From: Cerrena zonata
Taxonomy: Eukaryota; Basidiomycota; Agaricomycetes; Polyporales; Cerrenaceae
Reading direction: 5' to 3'
Assembly (NCBI GenBank): GCA_038087015.1
Contig: JASBNA010000092.1
Location: forward strand, 61,219-125,218
Length of the DNA stretch: 64,000 nucleotides
The translations under genes and the position numbers were made by a program. The notes beneath the pieces were generated by a model. It ran no database searches. It was not told where the DNA came from and saw only the letters and a list, made by a program, of their open reading frames with translations. Position 1 is the stretch's first letter. Every line of letters begins with the position of its first letter. Shown in pieces: positions 24,822 through 36,505 of this stretch.

Positions 24822-25653
24822 TCAGTACACCCATGGTATCAGTCTGTAGGGAGTCTGCTTGGACCACGAAACCCACTGATCTTTAAACACCTCCTTCAAC
24901 ACATTGTCCTCTTTCCAAGTCCGACTGATCCCCAGCCAAGACATCCAGACAACAGCGAGAAGATGTGCTATGCACAGTACTTTACCAAAAGTTGTCATTC
25001 CATGCAGCCCGCATGCTGCCATCCAAGAACCATCTGCGAACTCTCCAAATAGCATCCCGCCAATGATGAGATAGCCACCTGAGTAAGACGGATGGCGGAC
25101 GAATGAGTAGGGGCCATTGACAACGAGTTTGTGTCCCTCTTGAAGACTAAGATTAAAGGTAAAATGTCGTCCTAGCGTACGGAACGCGCTGAGACGCAAT
25201 ACGCTGCCTGCGATGATGAATACAGAGCCGATAATAAATGGAAGGGATAAATGTATTTGACTAGCGCAGCTTTGCGAGACCGAGAGACTGGGTATAAAGG
25301 TCTTCTCGAGTCGTGAAGCGAATGGTGGTAGGGGAATAAAAGTCGTGAGGATGGCATAAAGTTCGATCAACTGAGCGAGTTGAACTGTCATCTATGACAC
25401 ATTTAATCAGATATCGATAACAGAGGTCAATGATAAACAGACTTACTACGAAAAGGGTTGCAAGAGGACCGGTAGTGATACGATCCAGGCGGGTGAGCGT
25501 ACCGTGCCGCTCCTCGTACTTCTGCCTCTCCTCCGAGCTAGGAGGAGGGGTGGGGCTCTGGAATGCCCGCTTGGTCATGAAGACATCGACGAGTAAGAAC
25601 GGTAGCTTCCACATAGGTCCTTGCAACATATGATGGTCGAGCAAAAAACGCAA
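24822..25653 (-). CDS. ICMT-like isoprenylcysteine methyltransferase family protein
   Basis: The last exon (25391-24822) carries GRHFTFN, then GPYSFVRHPSYSGGYL, the conserved core of the ICMT/PEMT methyltransferase family (RHPxYxG), followed by further membrane helices and a C-terminal TPYRLIPWVY. The preceding exon (25653-25447) is joined by a 55-bp GT-AG intron at 25392-25446 and contains PTPPPSSEERQKYEERHGTL plus a start of membrane helix (TTGPLATLFV). Family members methylate C-terminal prenylcysteines or lipids at the ER using S-adenosylmethionine. The true start is uncertain. The exon is open up to an acceptor near 25668 (CTGCAG), and no ATG lies just upstream, so either ATG 25629 is used or a small first exon exists further up. 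Confidence 0.7.
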
Positions 25654-25689
25654 TGGCAGACCAGCTGCAGGAACAAGTGAGCTTTCGAT

Positions 25690-26850
25690 TTACGCGCGGA
25701 GACAGAAGAGCAGGAGCAGGAGCAGGAGCAAAAATGGAGGGGTCGCTGCGGGTTTCTGCGTATATGAGACCTTGATACTTATCCCAGCCGGGTTCGCTTA
25801 GTAGTGATATACAAATACTTCACGACCACATAATTTTCCAAGATGTGAAACACGTACCGTTCTCTAGCGATTATTCTCGAATGGACAGCCTCGCCAACAC
25901 GGAGAGTTGTATTTGTATTTGAGCCACACTTCGACGGTACTGTCCCTGATCGCTCATCCATTGTTTCCATATTGGCAGTGGAAAACCCCGCATGCTCTAC
26001 GCCTCTCCCGTGAGTGCGTTACCTAGCTCCTCGGGAAGTTGCGTTGAGGATAAACCAAGGAGCTGCAGGTAGGCCGTCCATAACACCACCGACGACCCGT
26101 TGCCCGAAACAGGTGCGTCTTAGCGACCCGAAAACAGCAGTATTGACGGCACAGCTTATAGAATAAGCTTGCCACGGGGTTTCGAGCCGTTAGAGGATCT
26201 CATGCTAGACCGAGCGGCATCGTTCGAAATGCAGAATCGATAAGTCGTAGCAAGTGAACCATCAGCAATTTAGCGCGACGAAACGACACATAGAAACTCA
26301 CCGTGTATGTGGTTTTACGGGTGTGAGGTTGCCATACCGCCGACCGATCTCGTGGCAGGACGGTAGTACCTTTCATAAGCGAAACGCTTCTAGGGCAGTC
26401 ACTGTACCTTGGTTCTTGGGATTGCCTGCGGATTTGTAAATGTGAAGAGACATCGTGACTTGCTCACAAGAGGGCGTTGTATAAAGATGTGGGTGTCCGA
26501 TAGCACCGTTGCGTCATCCCGAACGTACCGATACAAGCAAGGACCGAAAAAAATTGCGCATAACCGAGGGCTGAAACGGCAATTGGCGAGACCAACCTCG
26601 TTCGATCTCGACTAATCTCGATTACTGGACAATAGGTGTATAAGAGATTGATAAGAGCGGTATACTCTAAAAGGACGCAGTGGGTCATGAAGAGGGAAAA
26701 CATGGATAATAAATAATTTGTGTGATGATGCATAATGGATCATGCAGCCCAATACCATGCTTGCAGAGAGACGTGAAATGCTAGAGGAGAACGGGAGGAA
26801 AAAAACACAAGCTACAGAGACGTACTACCATACCTCATACGCCATTCCGG
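25690..26850. other. 1.1-kb intergenic region
   Basis: A short GAGCAG-rich purine run lies at 25708-25733. Otherwise only small frames, no domain. It forms the 5' side of the methyltransferase gene and the 3' side of AVL9. Confidence 0.4.
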
Positions 26851-29800
26851 TTACACCGCATAGCCAGTACCAGCTGACTCGTGTCCTTGATTAGTTTGAG
26901 AGCTGGGAACACTTCCAGGAGCTTGATCCAAATTCTTCGGTTTCAGCTCATCGATACCAAGGTCAACATGCTCACTTGGATTTCCCAGCGACATTGATGT
27001 CGCCCGCGAAGGGGCAGGTGAAGGCGAGGTTTGTCTTGGCGGAGTGCTGGCCGATATACCTTGCGGTGTCGAGAGTCGAGAAGCACGTGCAGAGAAGAAA
27101 GAGCCAATACCTGCTCCCCACGAACCCAACGTCGTCTTCACTTCAGGCGTTGCTGGAACGGAAGCTGTCGAACGAGTTGACGCGAGACTGAGCGGGCGGA
27201 TACCGCTTGAAGGTGTTTGACCTGGCGGGACAGCGGTCGTGTTTCCGGCGTCGGAATCAGGTACGTTAATGGAACCTTGCCGTGAACGAATGGAAGCAGT
27301 ATCGGAGATGTCAGACTTGTTCACCTCGACAGTACTACCTGAAGCACTCGTAGCTGCTGTTTCGTTGATCGACGATGACGAGCTAGCTGAACGCTGCATC
27401 CATCGTCCACGAACACCTGCCACTGCGTTGAGGAATCCGGTGGACCCGGCTGTGAATGTTCTTGCAACAGCTTCTCGTGCTGGTGCCAGCTGTTGGTCAA
27501 GTTTGAGGTCCTGAATACCTTCGGATAAGCGGAGCCCTATGTCCGCTACCACCGTTGGACGTTCGCCGCAGGGATGTCTGGGCAACACGTAAATAAACTC
27601 GCTAGAAGAGAAAAACGAGGATGCCTTACCGTGGCTCGATGATATCGAACAAGACCGGATCGGTCACTCGGTCCCAGACTTCATATGCATTAGTTTTCCG
27701 GAATTCTGATATCCAGAGCATATTGAAGTCGTTTATTGCATTAGGGTCTCCTGCAGGCAAAAGCGGGCGGAAATGAATAACGAGGACAACGAGGACAAAA
27801 ATAGCGCTTACCTGAGCCATCTGATATAATTACACCATTTGCACTTCCCTTCGACATAAAGTCGGTATATTTCACACATGACAGGGCACCCGATATGTAA
27901 TCGTCAAACTGCGAAGGACGGAAAGAGGTCATATCAGCTATCTGCCTCGTACAGGTGATATGCCTCATGCAAGACATACCTTTTGCCGTAAATAATCATC
28001 ACTGCCTTTGAAGCTAGTAGAAACGCCCGCATCAGAACTCTCATATTTCGCGAGGCAAATATACAACAAAAAGGAGAAAGACAGGGCACGAGGGGGGAAA
28101 GAACGTACTGCATCCCACCGGTTGCACCTTGCTGATCCCAGCCATCATTGACATCTTTGACGATGTCGTCCATCCACTTTCGATCAGCAGGGGTTAGACC
28201 AGCCGATCGTTCGAGCTTCGGATCGCGGAATTCGAAGGTGTTTAGTTCGATCTAAGATGATAAGATCGTTAGTACGTTAATTCAGGTGACAGATCATGCC
28301 AGAGGATAAACAAATGCAGGGGTAGAGAAGAGAAGAGAAGTAGGCAACATGTGATACTCACGTTGATCAACAGGTCCACTTCTTTCTGTTGTGCGACAAT
28401 CGAATTCGTACTTCCACACAACCAGCTTTTCGTATCCTTGAGAATGTCGAGTTGTTGCAGCGGGAGATAAGGCTGGAAGAATGCATCCTTGCCGAAGAGA
28501 TCCAAGGGAAGTCCGACAAACGCTCTCATACTCTTGTGATCACTCGTCTTGAGCTCCGTGGGACGTTGAAGACTGTTCGCTCGTGAGGTGAGTGGCGGAG
28601 AACCACAGTCGTCCAGATTATGCAAGAGACCGGGGACAAGGGTGACAAGCGAGTATTGGTAAGTGCAGAGTTTCTCAACCGGGTGACCGTAGAACATGAC
28701 TCTCTTCTGAAGCATAAGTGCTTTGATAAGTACCAGTGTACGTTGTCGGAAGGTATGTACCAGCTCTCGTCTGGGGAAAACATTTTAATTATCTGATCGG
28801 GTCGGAAGTATTCGTACGACTCACAGACTCGTTCCCATGTACAGGCCGCTTTCCGTCAACTGCCCCCTCAAGCTTCCTTCCAGGCTATCGTGGAATGCAT
28901 CCAAAATGCTCAAGTCTGAAAAGTCGCATTGAGCAAATAGCGTCTGTGTAACCACACCCAAGCGGTCTCGAATAGGCCCAAACACGGGTTTACTGGCGAG
29001 GACGACAATAGCTTTCTGAACGGTGGATCGTGTCACGTCGGCTTCTTTGTATGTCAGGTCCGCGGCTTTGATTTGACGATTACACGAGATACCGAAGAGG
29101 GTCGTTGGGTTTGGAGAGGAGGGGACAAGGTGGAAGTAGGAGTAATCTTCAGAGGTTAAATGTGCACCGTCGGGAAGAGCGAGGAATGGCAGGATTTTGG
29201 CGATTTCCTCGTCTTCAAAGATTTCGCCCCGACTAAACTCGATCTTTGGACCAACCTAATAGCAATCGACAGATAATAGTCAGTTTTGACGTTACGATGG
29301 TGTTCGAGTCTGGCTGAGTTGAAATCTATGTTCTACTGTCCGGGCAACAACGCTCTGTAACGTGTAGGTCAAACTCGGATCTCAACAGTTAGGTATCTCG
29401 CCATGGTACCGACGAGGGTCTGGAGACTCTATGTCCGACAAAATACCTCACATACGTGACTCGACCGTAGCCTCACCGCGTCGTGCCAGACTCCAAGGCC
29501 AAACATCACCGACGCAGTGAACGAATAGCCGTGGACATATCTCGAATCACTAACATTTGTAACAAGCTGATGCTGCAAAATTAGGTAGCAAGACGTACCA
29601 AATGGTTAAAGTCGACCAATGCAATTCCCAACACCAGTCTACCCTCCGGCATCTGTACCAGCAAACTCTCAGGGCGGGCCTTCTTGGAATAGGTCGTGGC
29701 ACCACTGGAATTGGTAGCGAAGGAGGCAATGCTCTGACGGTCAGACATGGGTTGTTGGATAGGTTTCGGCGGATATGTTGCGGTCGGTGGGGATTGGGGG

Positions 29801-30579
29801 AGTGACGGCGAACGCGAGGGCGGCGACGTCACCAGAGTAGTGGCGGTGCTAGACAGCGAAAGCGGTATGGGTACGAACGGTTTGTTGACGTCTTTGGGAG
29901 GCGTTGGTGGAAGAGAGGGCAATGGTGGGAGTGGCGGGACAGGCGGAGGTGGTGAGCTGCTGGTTAGAACGAGAGGCTTATTCTCGATTTTGTCAACCAG
30001 GCTGGGTGCAAGACTTGTCACTGGTGACTCCTCCTCTCCTTCGTCATCTCCAAATCGTTTCATAAACATGTCCCGGTCATCGTCCATCTCGGATGAGAGG
30101 TCGGAAGAGAGGGACAGCGGATAGGCTGTTGAGTCTCGACTGGGGTGGTCATCGGTCACTGTTCGTGTAGAGTTGCTAGACATGATGGATGACTGAGGTG
30201 TGAAGGGCGAGGTAAGGCCAAGAGAGTCACGAATGAGAGAGAGCGGGGTGTGAGGTGAAGTGGTTATATGCGAGGTGAGATCTGACTCTGGATCTGGTGT
30301 TGTCTGAGCATAGAACGAAACCGGCCTCGGTCGAATGTCGTCGTGATTGTCATCGTCGAGGTTGATACTTTTTGTAGCCGGCGAGCCAGAGTTTGAGGAG
30401 AGAGAGATGCTTCGCTGAGAGGCAGTATCATTATCTGAAGAGAGGGAAGAACGGAGGCCAGCTTTGTTCTTGACAGGCGGGAGATCGAGAACAAAGTTGG
30501 GCTTGAGAGGGGTGGGTTCTGCGTCGAGGTAGGAAGGTTGTTTCGGAGAAGAGTCGTGGTCGTCATGAGCGTCGGACAT
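26851..30579 (-). CDS. AVL9: AVL9-like late secretory pathway protein (DENN-type)
   Basis: Eight exons: 30579-29599, 29255-28825, 28770-28362, 28251-28109, 28013-27980, 27908-27812, 27750-27630 and 27577-26851. They give about 980 residues. The first 300 residues are Ser/Pro-rich and disordered. The AVL9 domain follows: GIALVDFNHLVGPKIEFSRG, then LPDGAHLTSEDYSYFHLVP, then ISCNRQI, then LVLIKALMLQKRVMFYGHPV, then RAFVGLPLDLFGKDAF. These are the strongly conserved blocks of this eukaryotic family of DENN-related proteins, which act in exit of secretory vesicles from the Golgi. The C-terminus is again Ser/Thr-rich. The first intron (29256-29598) is 343 bp, far longer than the others, and could hide a small exon. 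I regard the gene as intact. Confidence 0.87.
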
Positions 30580-30879
30580 GTTCTTGGAAAGACGTTACGA
30601 AAGAACGAAGAGAGCGTGAAATGCAACAAAACTTGGACAGAACGAAGCAGAGGACCAGCGCGTGATGGTGGCAATTTCGTAAGATATGAAATCTACGCGT
30701 AGACCTGGCAACCGTAGACCACAGATATGTTTTCCAAGAGATGATGAAAGAGAGGTGTTGAAGGTGGAGGTCAAATGTTGAGAAAGAGATTGCTACTTTG
30801 CCCGAAGATGCGCTCACTCCAACGCGATCACTCGCTACACCGCCATATATAGCGTCTTCACCTTTGACCATCATCTCTC

Positions 30880-31640
30880 CGAGCTACAGTCGATGTTTCA
30901 TGCCGATCTTTTTGCTTCCACGCATCGCTCCGGCCTTTTAACATAACATTATCCATCCGGTCTCTAGATTTCAAAATGTTCGTGTTGTGCATGTCTAGTA
31001 CATTGTCATTCTCTCAGCTCTGATAGAATGTGGTCGTATGCAATGACCTGCTTTCCAGCAACGTAGCCCCGACTGCCCATAGCGCATCAAATACCTCAGG
31101 CCTCGGAGGTGCGTATTCATATGTTATTATATCCCTCCGTATCCGTTCAATGCTCATCCTTCTACTCAGTGTCGAAGCATTTATTGCACCCTAGCTACGG
31201 TTCTCCATTACTATGGAGACTCAGATGATGTCCTCGATGGCGTGCTTCTCCGCTTTCTGTCTGGACGGTTTCTGGCCCTGGATAACTCTCGATCCGTTCT
31301 GCTCAGTCTCATCTCAATATCCTCAATGCTCCTGGAGAATTGTCCCTGCCGTCATTTGAGCAGTTCTTGCTCACTAGAGTGCTGTATGAGCTGTAAACAT
31401 ATCTCTCATCGCTCATTCGACTATGCAATCTCCGCCTCTACATGTTCTCATTCCAGGCAGCCGTGGCTTTCCCATCTTCCACTTACCATCCCAGAAGCTC
31501 GCGTTGACAGATGGCCGGCTATACATAGTTCCAGGCCTCTCAATTCGTTCTTTAAGGTTTGTTAATGCACCGAGAAGCGTCACCTCACGAATCACTCGCG
31601 GCATCTCGAATTCAATCATGAACCAAGCTACTTTTAGTCG
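30880..31640 (+). pseudogene. Gene fragment sharing the MPDU1-copy tail
   Basis: From about 31041 the sequence resembles the minus-strand segment at about 5.12-5.36 kb: an exon end (CTGCCC, then CTCAGGC), a GTGCGTATT donor, an intron ending TTCTACTCAG, then an exon. In the frame with mostly silent differences between copies, the shared exon reads ATVL-YY-GDSDDVLDGVLL. This copy carries an 8-bp insertion that puts TAG into that frame. Further on, a spliced continuation can be read in another frame: LNILNAPGELSLPSFEQF, then a GTATGA intron ending CATTCCAG, then QPWLSHLPLTIPEARVDRW. The protein family is unknown. It is probably a partial duplicate of a real gene, now broken. Confidence 0.4.
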
Positions 31641-31699
31641 TCGTCTCTGATCATCTCTCTCCTTGCTCGTTCTAGGAAACCACACTAGGTTCTTGTGAC

Positions 31700-33321
31700 C
31701 CGAGTGCGTGCGGCTGAGTACGGTTATTTAACTGTCTCCGTAGTGCTCACTAATTTCTGTCTTAAAGCCAACGACGTCATCATGCAAATCAGGTCCCTCA
31801 TTCTCAAGTGCCTACCGAAATCGGCGTTATACTGACTCGGCCGAATCGCGACGACGTCCTTTTCTACTACTCAATCAACTTATGCATGACAATCTAATTC
31901 TACATCCTAGGTTTTGCTTGTGTGTTTGCTGAAGTAATTAAGGGACGTCGCAACGGAACCGTTCACTTCTTGGCTGGCTATCAATCGCCAATGTCCGAAT
32001 TCGACTTCCAAAACAAAACTTGATCGCTCTTCTGTTTCACCAACGATGTTTCTCGACATCGACTCCCTTCGATGGAGTCGAGATCGCCCTAGAAAAACTC
32101 AATATGGTCACCCTCGCCTCATACGTGCCTCTTTCTTAACAGCTCTTGAACGACTCGCCGTCCCAACTTCGACGTCAGTGCCCTCAACGTATGTTCTCAT
32201 GCTTTGTGTGCCTGTCCATTGTCAAGACCAGCTAGTCATATCTTCTAGCTCGTCCGCTACGGTCTCAACCTTTGTCGTTTCTACCTCAGTCTCAAGCACT
32301 GCATAACTTGCGACTACATCGACGTCGTCTGTCGGTACTACTTCCTCCATTGCTCCCTTGGCCTCAGCGGCTTTCGAATCTTCCAGCTCCAGCATACCCG
32401 AGTCAGCTACCATCTTCTAGTTCTTCTAGCGCCAGCTCGACCACATATCCCCAGTCAGAGCCTCCGATAGCATAACACCGTTGGTGGAAACGAGCGCAAT
32501 CTTCTCGACGACGTGGATCTTTGAGCGGGTGCTGTCGGCTTGGCTTGACTTGCGGCCCATCACGTTTAATTCCCTCAACAACAACTTCAAGGTCTCACCA
32601 GTAAAACTGTCAAACACCCACTCGTCTTCAGCCCAATCACACTCATCTATTACACGAGTAGAGTCCCCTAGATGAGCGTGATCATGACGAGGGTAATACT
32701 AGTTATTATTTCTACGATGGCGGAGACAGTCGTGCGGGCCTGAGGGGTATGGCTTCGGCCAGCATGTATCTTCGACGTCTATTAGATGCAATCATTATTC
32801 TTAATTCTGAACGTCTATGCGCTCTCGGACCCGGTTTCATTCCTCCTGTCACACTTTATCCTCCTTCGTCGCTGCGCTGAGCTTTGGTTTTCTTTTGCCA
32901 GCTCTTTTTTTCCGGCTGTGGTTGCTGCCTACTACCCTCTTTGATGTTGCATCCTTTGTGTCATTAGGTACTATTGAACTTCGCTTGTTGTAGTACAGCG
33001 ACATAAGGATAAGCATAAGTCTATATTGTTGCTAGTGAATCGCGATGAGCCTGCCCCGATGGCTTTGAGAGCTCCTGCTACTTCATTGAGTCGGTACCGA
33101 GGGAACCCTACCGCGTTATTCTCGTGTTTCAATACGTAGATGACTTAGTTTCTTCCGCTGCATAGCGTGAAATCCAATCGTTGATTCATCTACCCGTTAT
33201 GTACGCGTTTTCTAGTTGCGGCGCGTGGGAGATTGTACCCTATGTATTCAATTCAACGTTCGCCTTCAACTTGCATTCAACATACCCGAACCCAGCATCC
33301 TGAGCCCCCCTTCATATAGTC
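31700..33321. other. Probable decayed Ser/Thr-rich gene and intergenic DNA
   Basis: At 32046-32680 one plus frame reads as a Ser/Thr-rich protein (SSSSATVSTFVVSTSVSSTA, then LATTSTSSVGTTSSIAPLAS) but is broken by stops at about 32304 and 32416. The same stretch is open in pieces on the minus strand, so the coding strand is not certain. The rest, to 33321, shows no gene apart from the promoter side of the kinase-like gene. Confidence 0.3.
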
Positions 33322-35287
33322 ATGGCTCCCGCTGTCAAAGTCGCTGTCTTTGTACTCAAGGAAGGCCAAATCTTCAAAAAGGTAATGCATTACGATGTTC
33401 CTAGAGACGCTTCCGCTTCTGCTCTTGTTGAGATGGTATCGAATACAACGAGAGAAGGGCAGCACGCGATTACTCTCTTGAAGGTATGTGGTTCCGCTCT
33501 GATACGGCTATTCTGCACTTCTAATTATTATATTAACCACAAAGCCGAATGTACATCTAAGTCCGCAAGGGTTTGAGAGGTTGAGGGAACTTCTTGATAT
33601 ACATGATGGGGACCTGAAAGCGTTCTGTCAAGTCATACCTGATGAAGAGAACCCTATTTCTGGCATTGTACAGGCCGAGACGACTTCAAATCGCTCGCAT
33701 CATGATGCAAGGAATACGGCCTTGATCGTTGACATTGAGCCAACTCGACCAGCCAGACGAGTATCGAGGAATACCGTGCCGCAAGAAGTACACCGTGACG
33801 ATGGAATAGGGGAACTCGAGAAAGGTGAGTAGACATAATGTATCTAGGGAACCCCATGTTTACCTACGATGTCTTGTAGCATTTGAACGGGTACGTTTAG
33901 AGAAAGACCGTCCAACACCATCTGTCAGTGCGCAACCTCCCAAGTATGCCCAGTTTCAACGCGGCCCAACTGCCATCTTCGACGGTCGTTACACCGGATC
34001 ATCTCTGAGGATGGCAATACCGATTGAATTATACCACCCTGTTTTCGCTGCCTTCTTAGCCGATGCATTCGACCAGAATATACAGCCTCCTGAAGACATT
34101 ATATGTCAGACTGCGAAGATCATGCACGTTACTTCGGAAATCGCTACTGCTGAACAACAACAACAGCGCGTAACACGCGAGTTTCTTGTCGACATTCTCG
34201 ATCATGGTATCCAACAGATCGTCAACTCGAACAAAACTTCGCCCGATCATTTTGCGCCGCACGCATGTCGAATGGCTCCAGTTAGTATTGCGGCTCTTGC
34301 TTTTTTCGAAGAGAAGCCCGAGTTAGGGTCGGGTGGAGAAGGCTCAGTGCAAGGTTCCTTTTCTTATCTTAAATATTGGGCCGACAAGCCTCAAGAGGTG
34401 TGTTTCTTCACGAGTTCCGTGTTATACTGTGCTAACTTATCCCTCAGAGACTAACTAAGTCATCCTTCTGCCCATCCTTCATTGTCTCCATCGCTGGGCC
34501 CTGGATCGTCATTTCCGGCGCTATATTCACCTCAAGAGTGATCGTGCAACGACTGACTGACTATCTCTGGCTTGGTCATGCTCGCATGATAGACGATGAA
34601 CACACTATTCGTATCGCTCGTGTCTTCTATGCACTCCACAACACGTTGAATCGGCTTCGTGACTATTACGATGGGCAGCTCCCTGGACCAAAAGCAAGAT
34701 TCTTCCCCTTGGCAACCTCATACTTTGATGAGGCTACAAGGAAAGAGATCGAGTTTCAATATCTGAAGCCGCTTAAGAGTGCAGATCCGTCATGCACGAC
34801 ATTTCTTGCGCAGACAGGAGAAGAGTCTTTGATTGTAGTGAAGTTTGTTGAGCGTTATGGAAGAGAAGTACACAACCTCTTAGCTTCGAAAGGTTATGCA
34901 CCGAAACTTCTCTATTGTGGTGATGTTTGGAGGACTGGCCCTGAGCAACGTGGTTGTGGGCAACGCATGATGGTGGTGATGGAATTTGTCCGGGGTGTTG
35001 CTCTAGATGCAGAAAAGGCAGCTTCTGTGTTGAAGCCCCTGGAGGATGTGCTGGACTTGATGAAGCAACACAACATGGTTCATGGTGATCTTCGGATGCC
35101 GAACATATTGATTGAGAATGAGAGTGGTGATGTGAAGATTATTGACTTTGACTGGGCTGGGATGGAGAATATTGCTCGGTATCCTTTACATTTGTCACCA
35201 GATATTGCATGGCCTGATGGTGCTGCTGACTATTCATATATTCAATCTAACCATGATATAGAGATGGTTGGGAAACTTTTTAAGTAA
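33322..35287 (+). CDS. Protein-kinase-like (FunK1-type) protein
   Basis: Four exons (33322-33483, 33545-33824, 33880-34397 and 34448-35287) give 599 residues. The N-terminal 250 residues resemble the regulatory part of basidiomycete kinase-like proteins (MAPAVKVAVFVLKEGQIFKK). The C-terminal 180 residues form a kinase fold with EESLIVVKFVERYGREVHN (VIVK-type lysine and helix C), MMVVMEFVRG (hinge), NMVHGDLRMPNILIEN (catalytic loop H-G-D-L-R-x-P-N) and VKIIDFDWAGME (the DFG-equivalent D-F-D). Catalytic Asp, Asn and metal Asp are present, so activity is possible. A classical glycine loop is not evident. Such genes are strongly expanded in Agaricomycetes. The last exon and its 3' flank become AT-rich compared with the exons before. 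Confidence 0.82.
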
Positions 35288-36065
35288 TAATCATTTTTTC
35301 TTTAATATTACTTATTTGCTATCCTGATTGTACAGGCTATAATATTTTTTTTCTGGGATAGTATATCTCATTGTTGTGGGAAAAAAATGAAGACAGTATA
35401 AGTTTAAGATGTAGATTTTTGAATAGACATTATCTTATCCGTGGTACTGAGTTTTTATCTTCAATTCCAGCCAACTCCAGGCAAAAATAGTAAGTTTGAC
35501 TGTTTTTGAATAATTATACTTTTATAATAGCCATATTGATTGCACTTCACTGATGTGAGTGGGATTTGTTGGAGATAGAACTTCAGGCTATAAGACCATA
35601 GGACTCACAATATAAGAGATAGGTGCCTTTGCTAAAGGTTTACATGTTGTAATACACTGTCTGAGCCATCCAGATACATGCACCATCTGGTATCATAGTA
35701 CATTCACTGTCTTGTGTGAAATGAAATTTACACAATTCTATTGATTATTGAAGCAAATGACAGGCATAAGGCAGGAATCATACTCTTGCCTATATTCTCA
35801 AGTAGCTTCCAATATTCACATATCAAAAAGGGCAACAAGACAGGATCCTAAAGTCACAAGATTTCCTAATCTAGTTATAGTTATATAACTAGAATCTGGC
35901 AGAATATAGGTATATTCCTGCATCTTTTGTCATGGCATGGGAAAGTGATAGGTGGGATGGATAGAGGAAGGCTAGAGGACCCCAGAACCACTTGGTTGAG
36001 CATGAGAGACCTAGTACTTGATGAGAAAGTTGAATACCAAGATGGGGTTTTGCGTCCATGTTCAC
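35288..36065. other. AT-rich intergenic DNA
   Basis: About 780 bp of AT-rich sequence with no open frame of note, between the kinase-like gene and the first LTR. Possibly old transposon flank. Confidence 0.4.
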
Positions 36066-36505
36066 TGTTACAATGAATGTTACTTTTTCATTGCCATATC
36101 TCATTCCTCTTCATACTGTCTGTACCATGACATCATTTCCTTCTAGACTCACTATCTACACCTCATGGACACTTTGGCACTCACACGATGTAGCACATGT
36201 TACACTCTCACCCTATTGTCCTCTGACGTGCCCTATGACTTCTTATCTTGTACCATGACTCATTCATCAGTCCCATGACTCATTCGTCATACGCTGACTC
36301 ATTTGTCTCCTTCCACATGACTCATTCATCATACTCTGACTCATTTCTCATTCTTGTATGACTCATACTATTTATCTGATTGGCTAGGAAGGGGGACCTC
36401 CTCTAACTATATATACCCTATACATATCTTAGTTAGTTCCTTAACCTGACCTAGGCATATCTGCCCTACTTAGAACCAGAACGACTTAGGGCTCCACCCG
36501 TAACA
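36066..36505 (+). mobile_element. LTR of a degenerate retrotransposon
   Basis: It begins TGTTACAATGAATGTTAC and ends CTCCACCCGTAACA (TG...CA). Beginning and end match the separate LTR at 39571-39912, as does an internal block CCTTAACCTGACCTAGGCA. It contains a TATATATACCC element near 36407 and repeats of ATGACTCATTC/CTGACTCATTT at 36255-36365. No 5-bp target duplication is seen directly around it. This fits its being the 5' LTR of a longer element whose interior follows, rather than a solo LTR. Confidence 0.65.
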
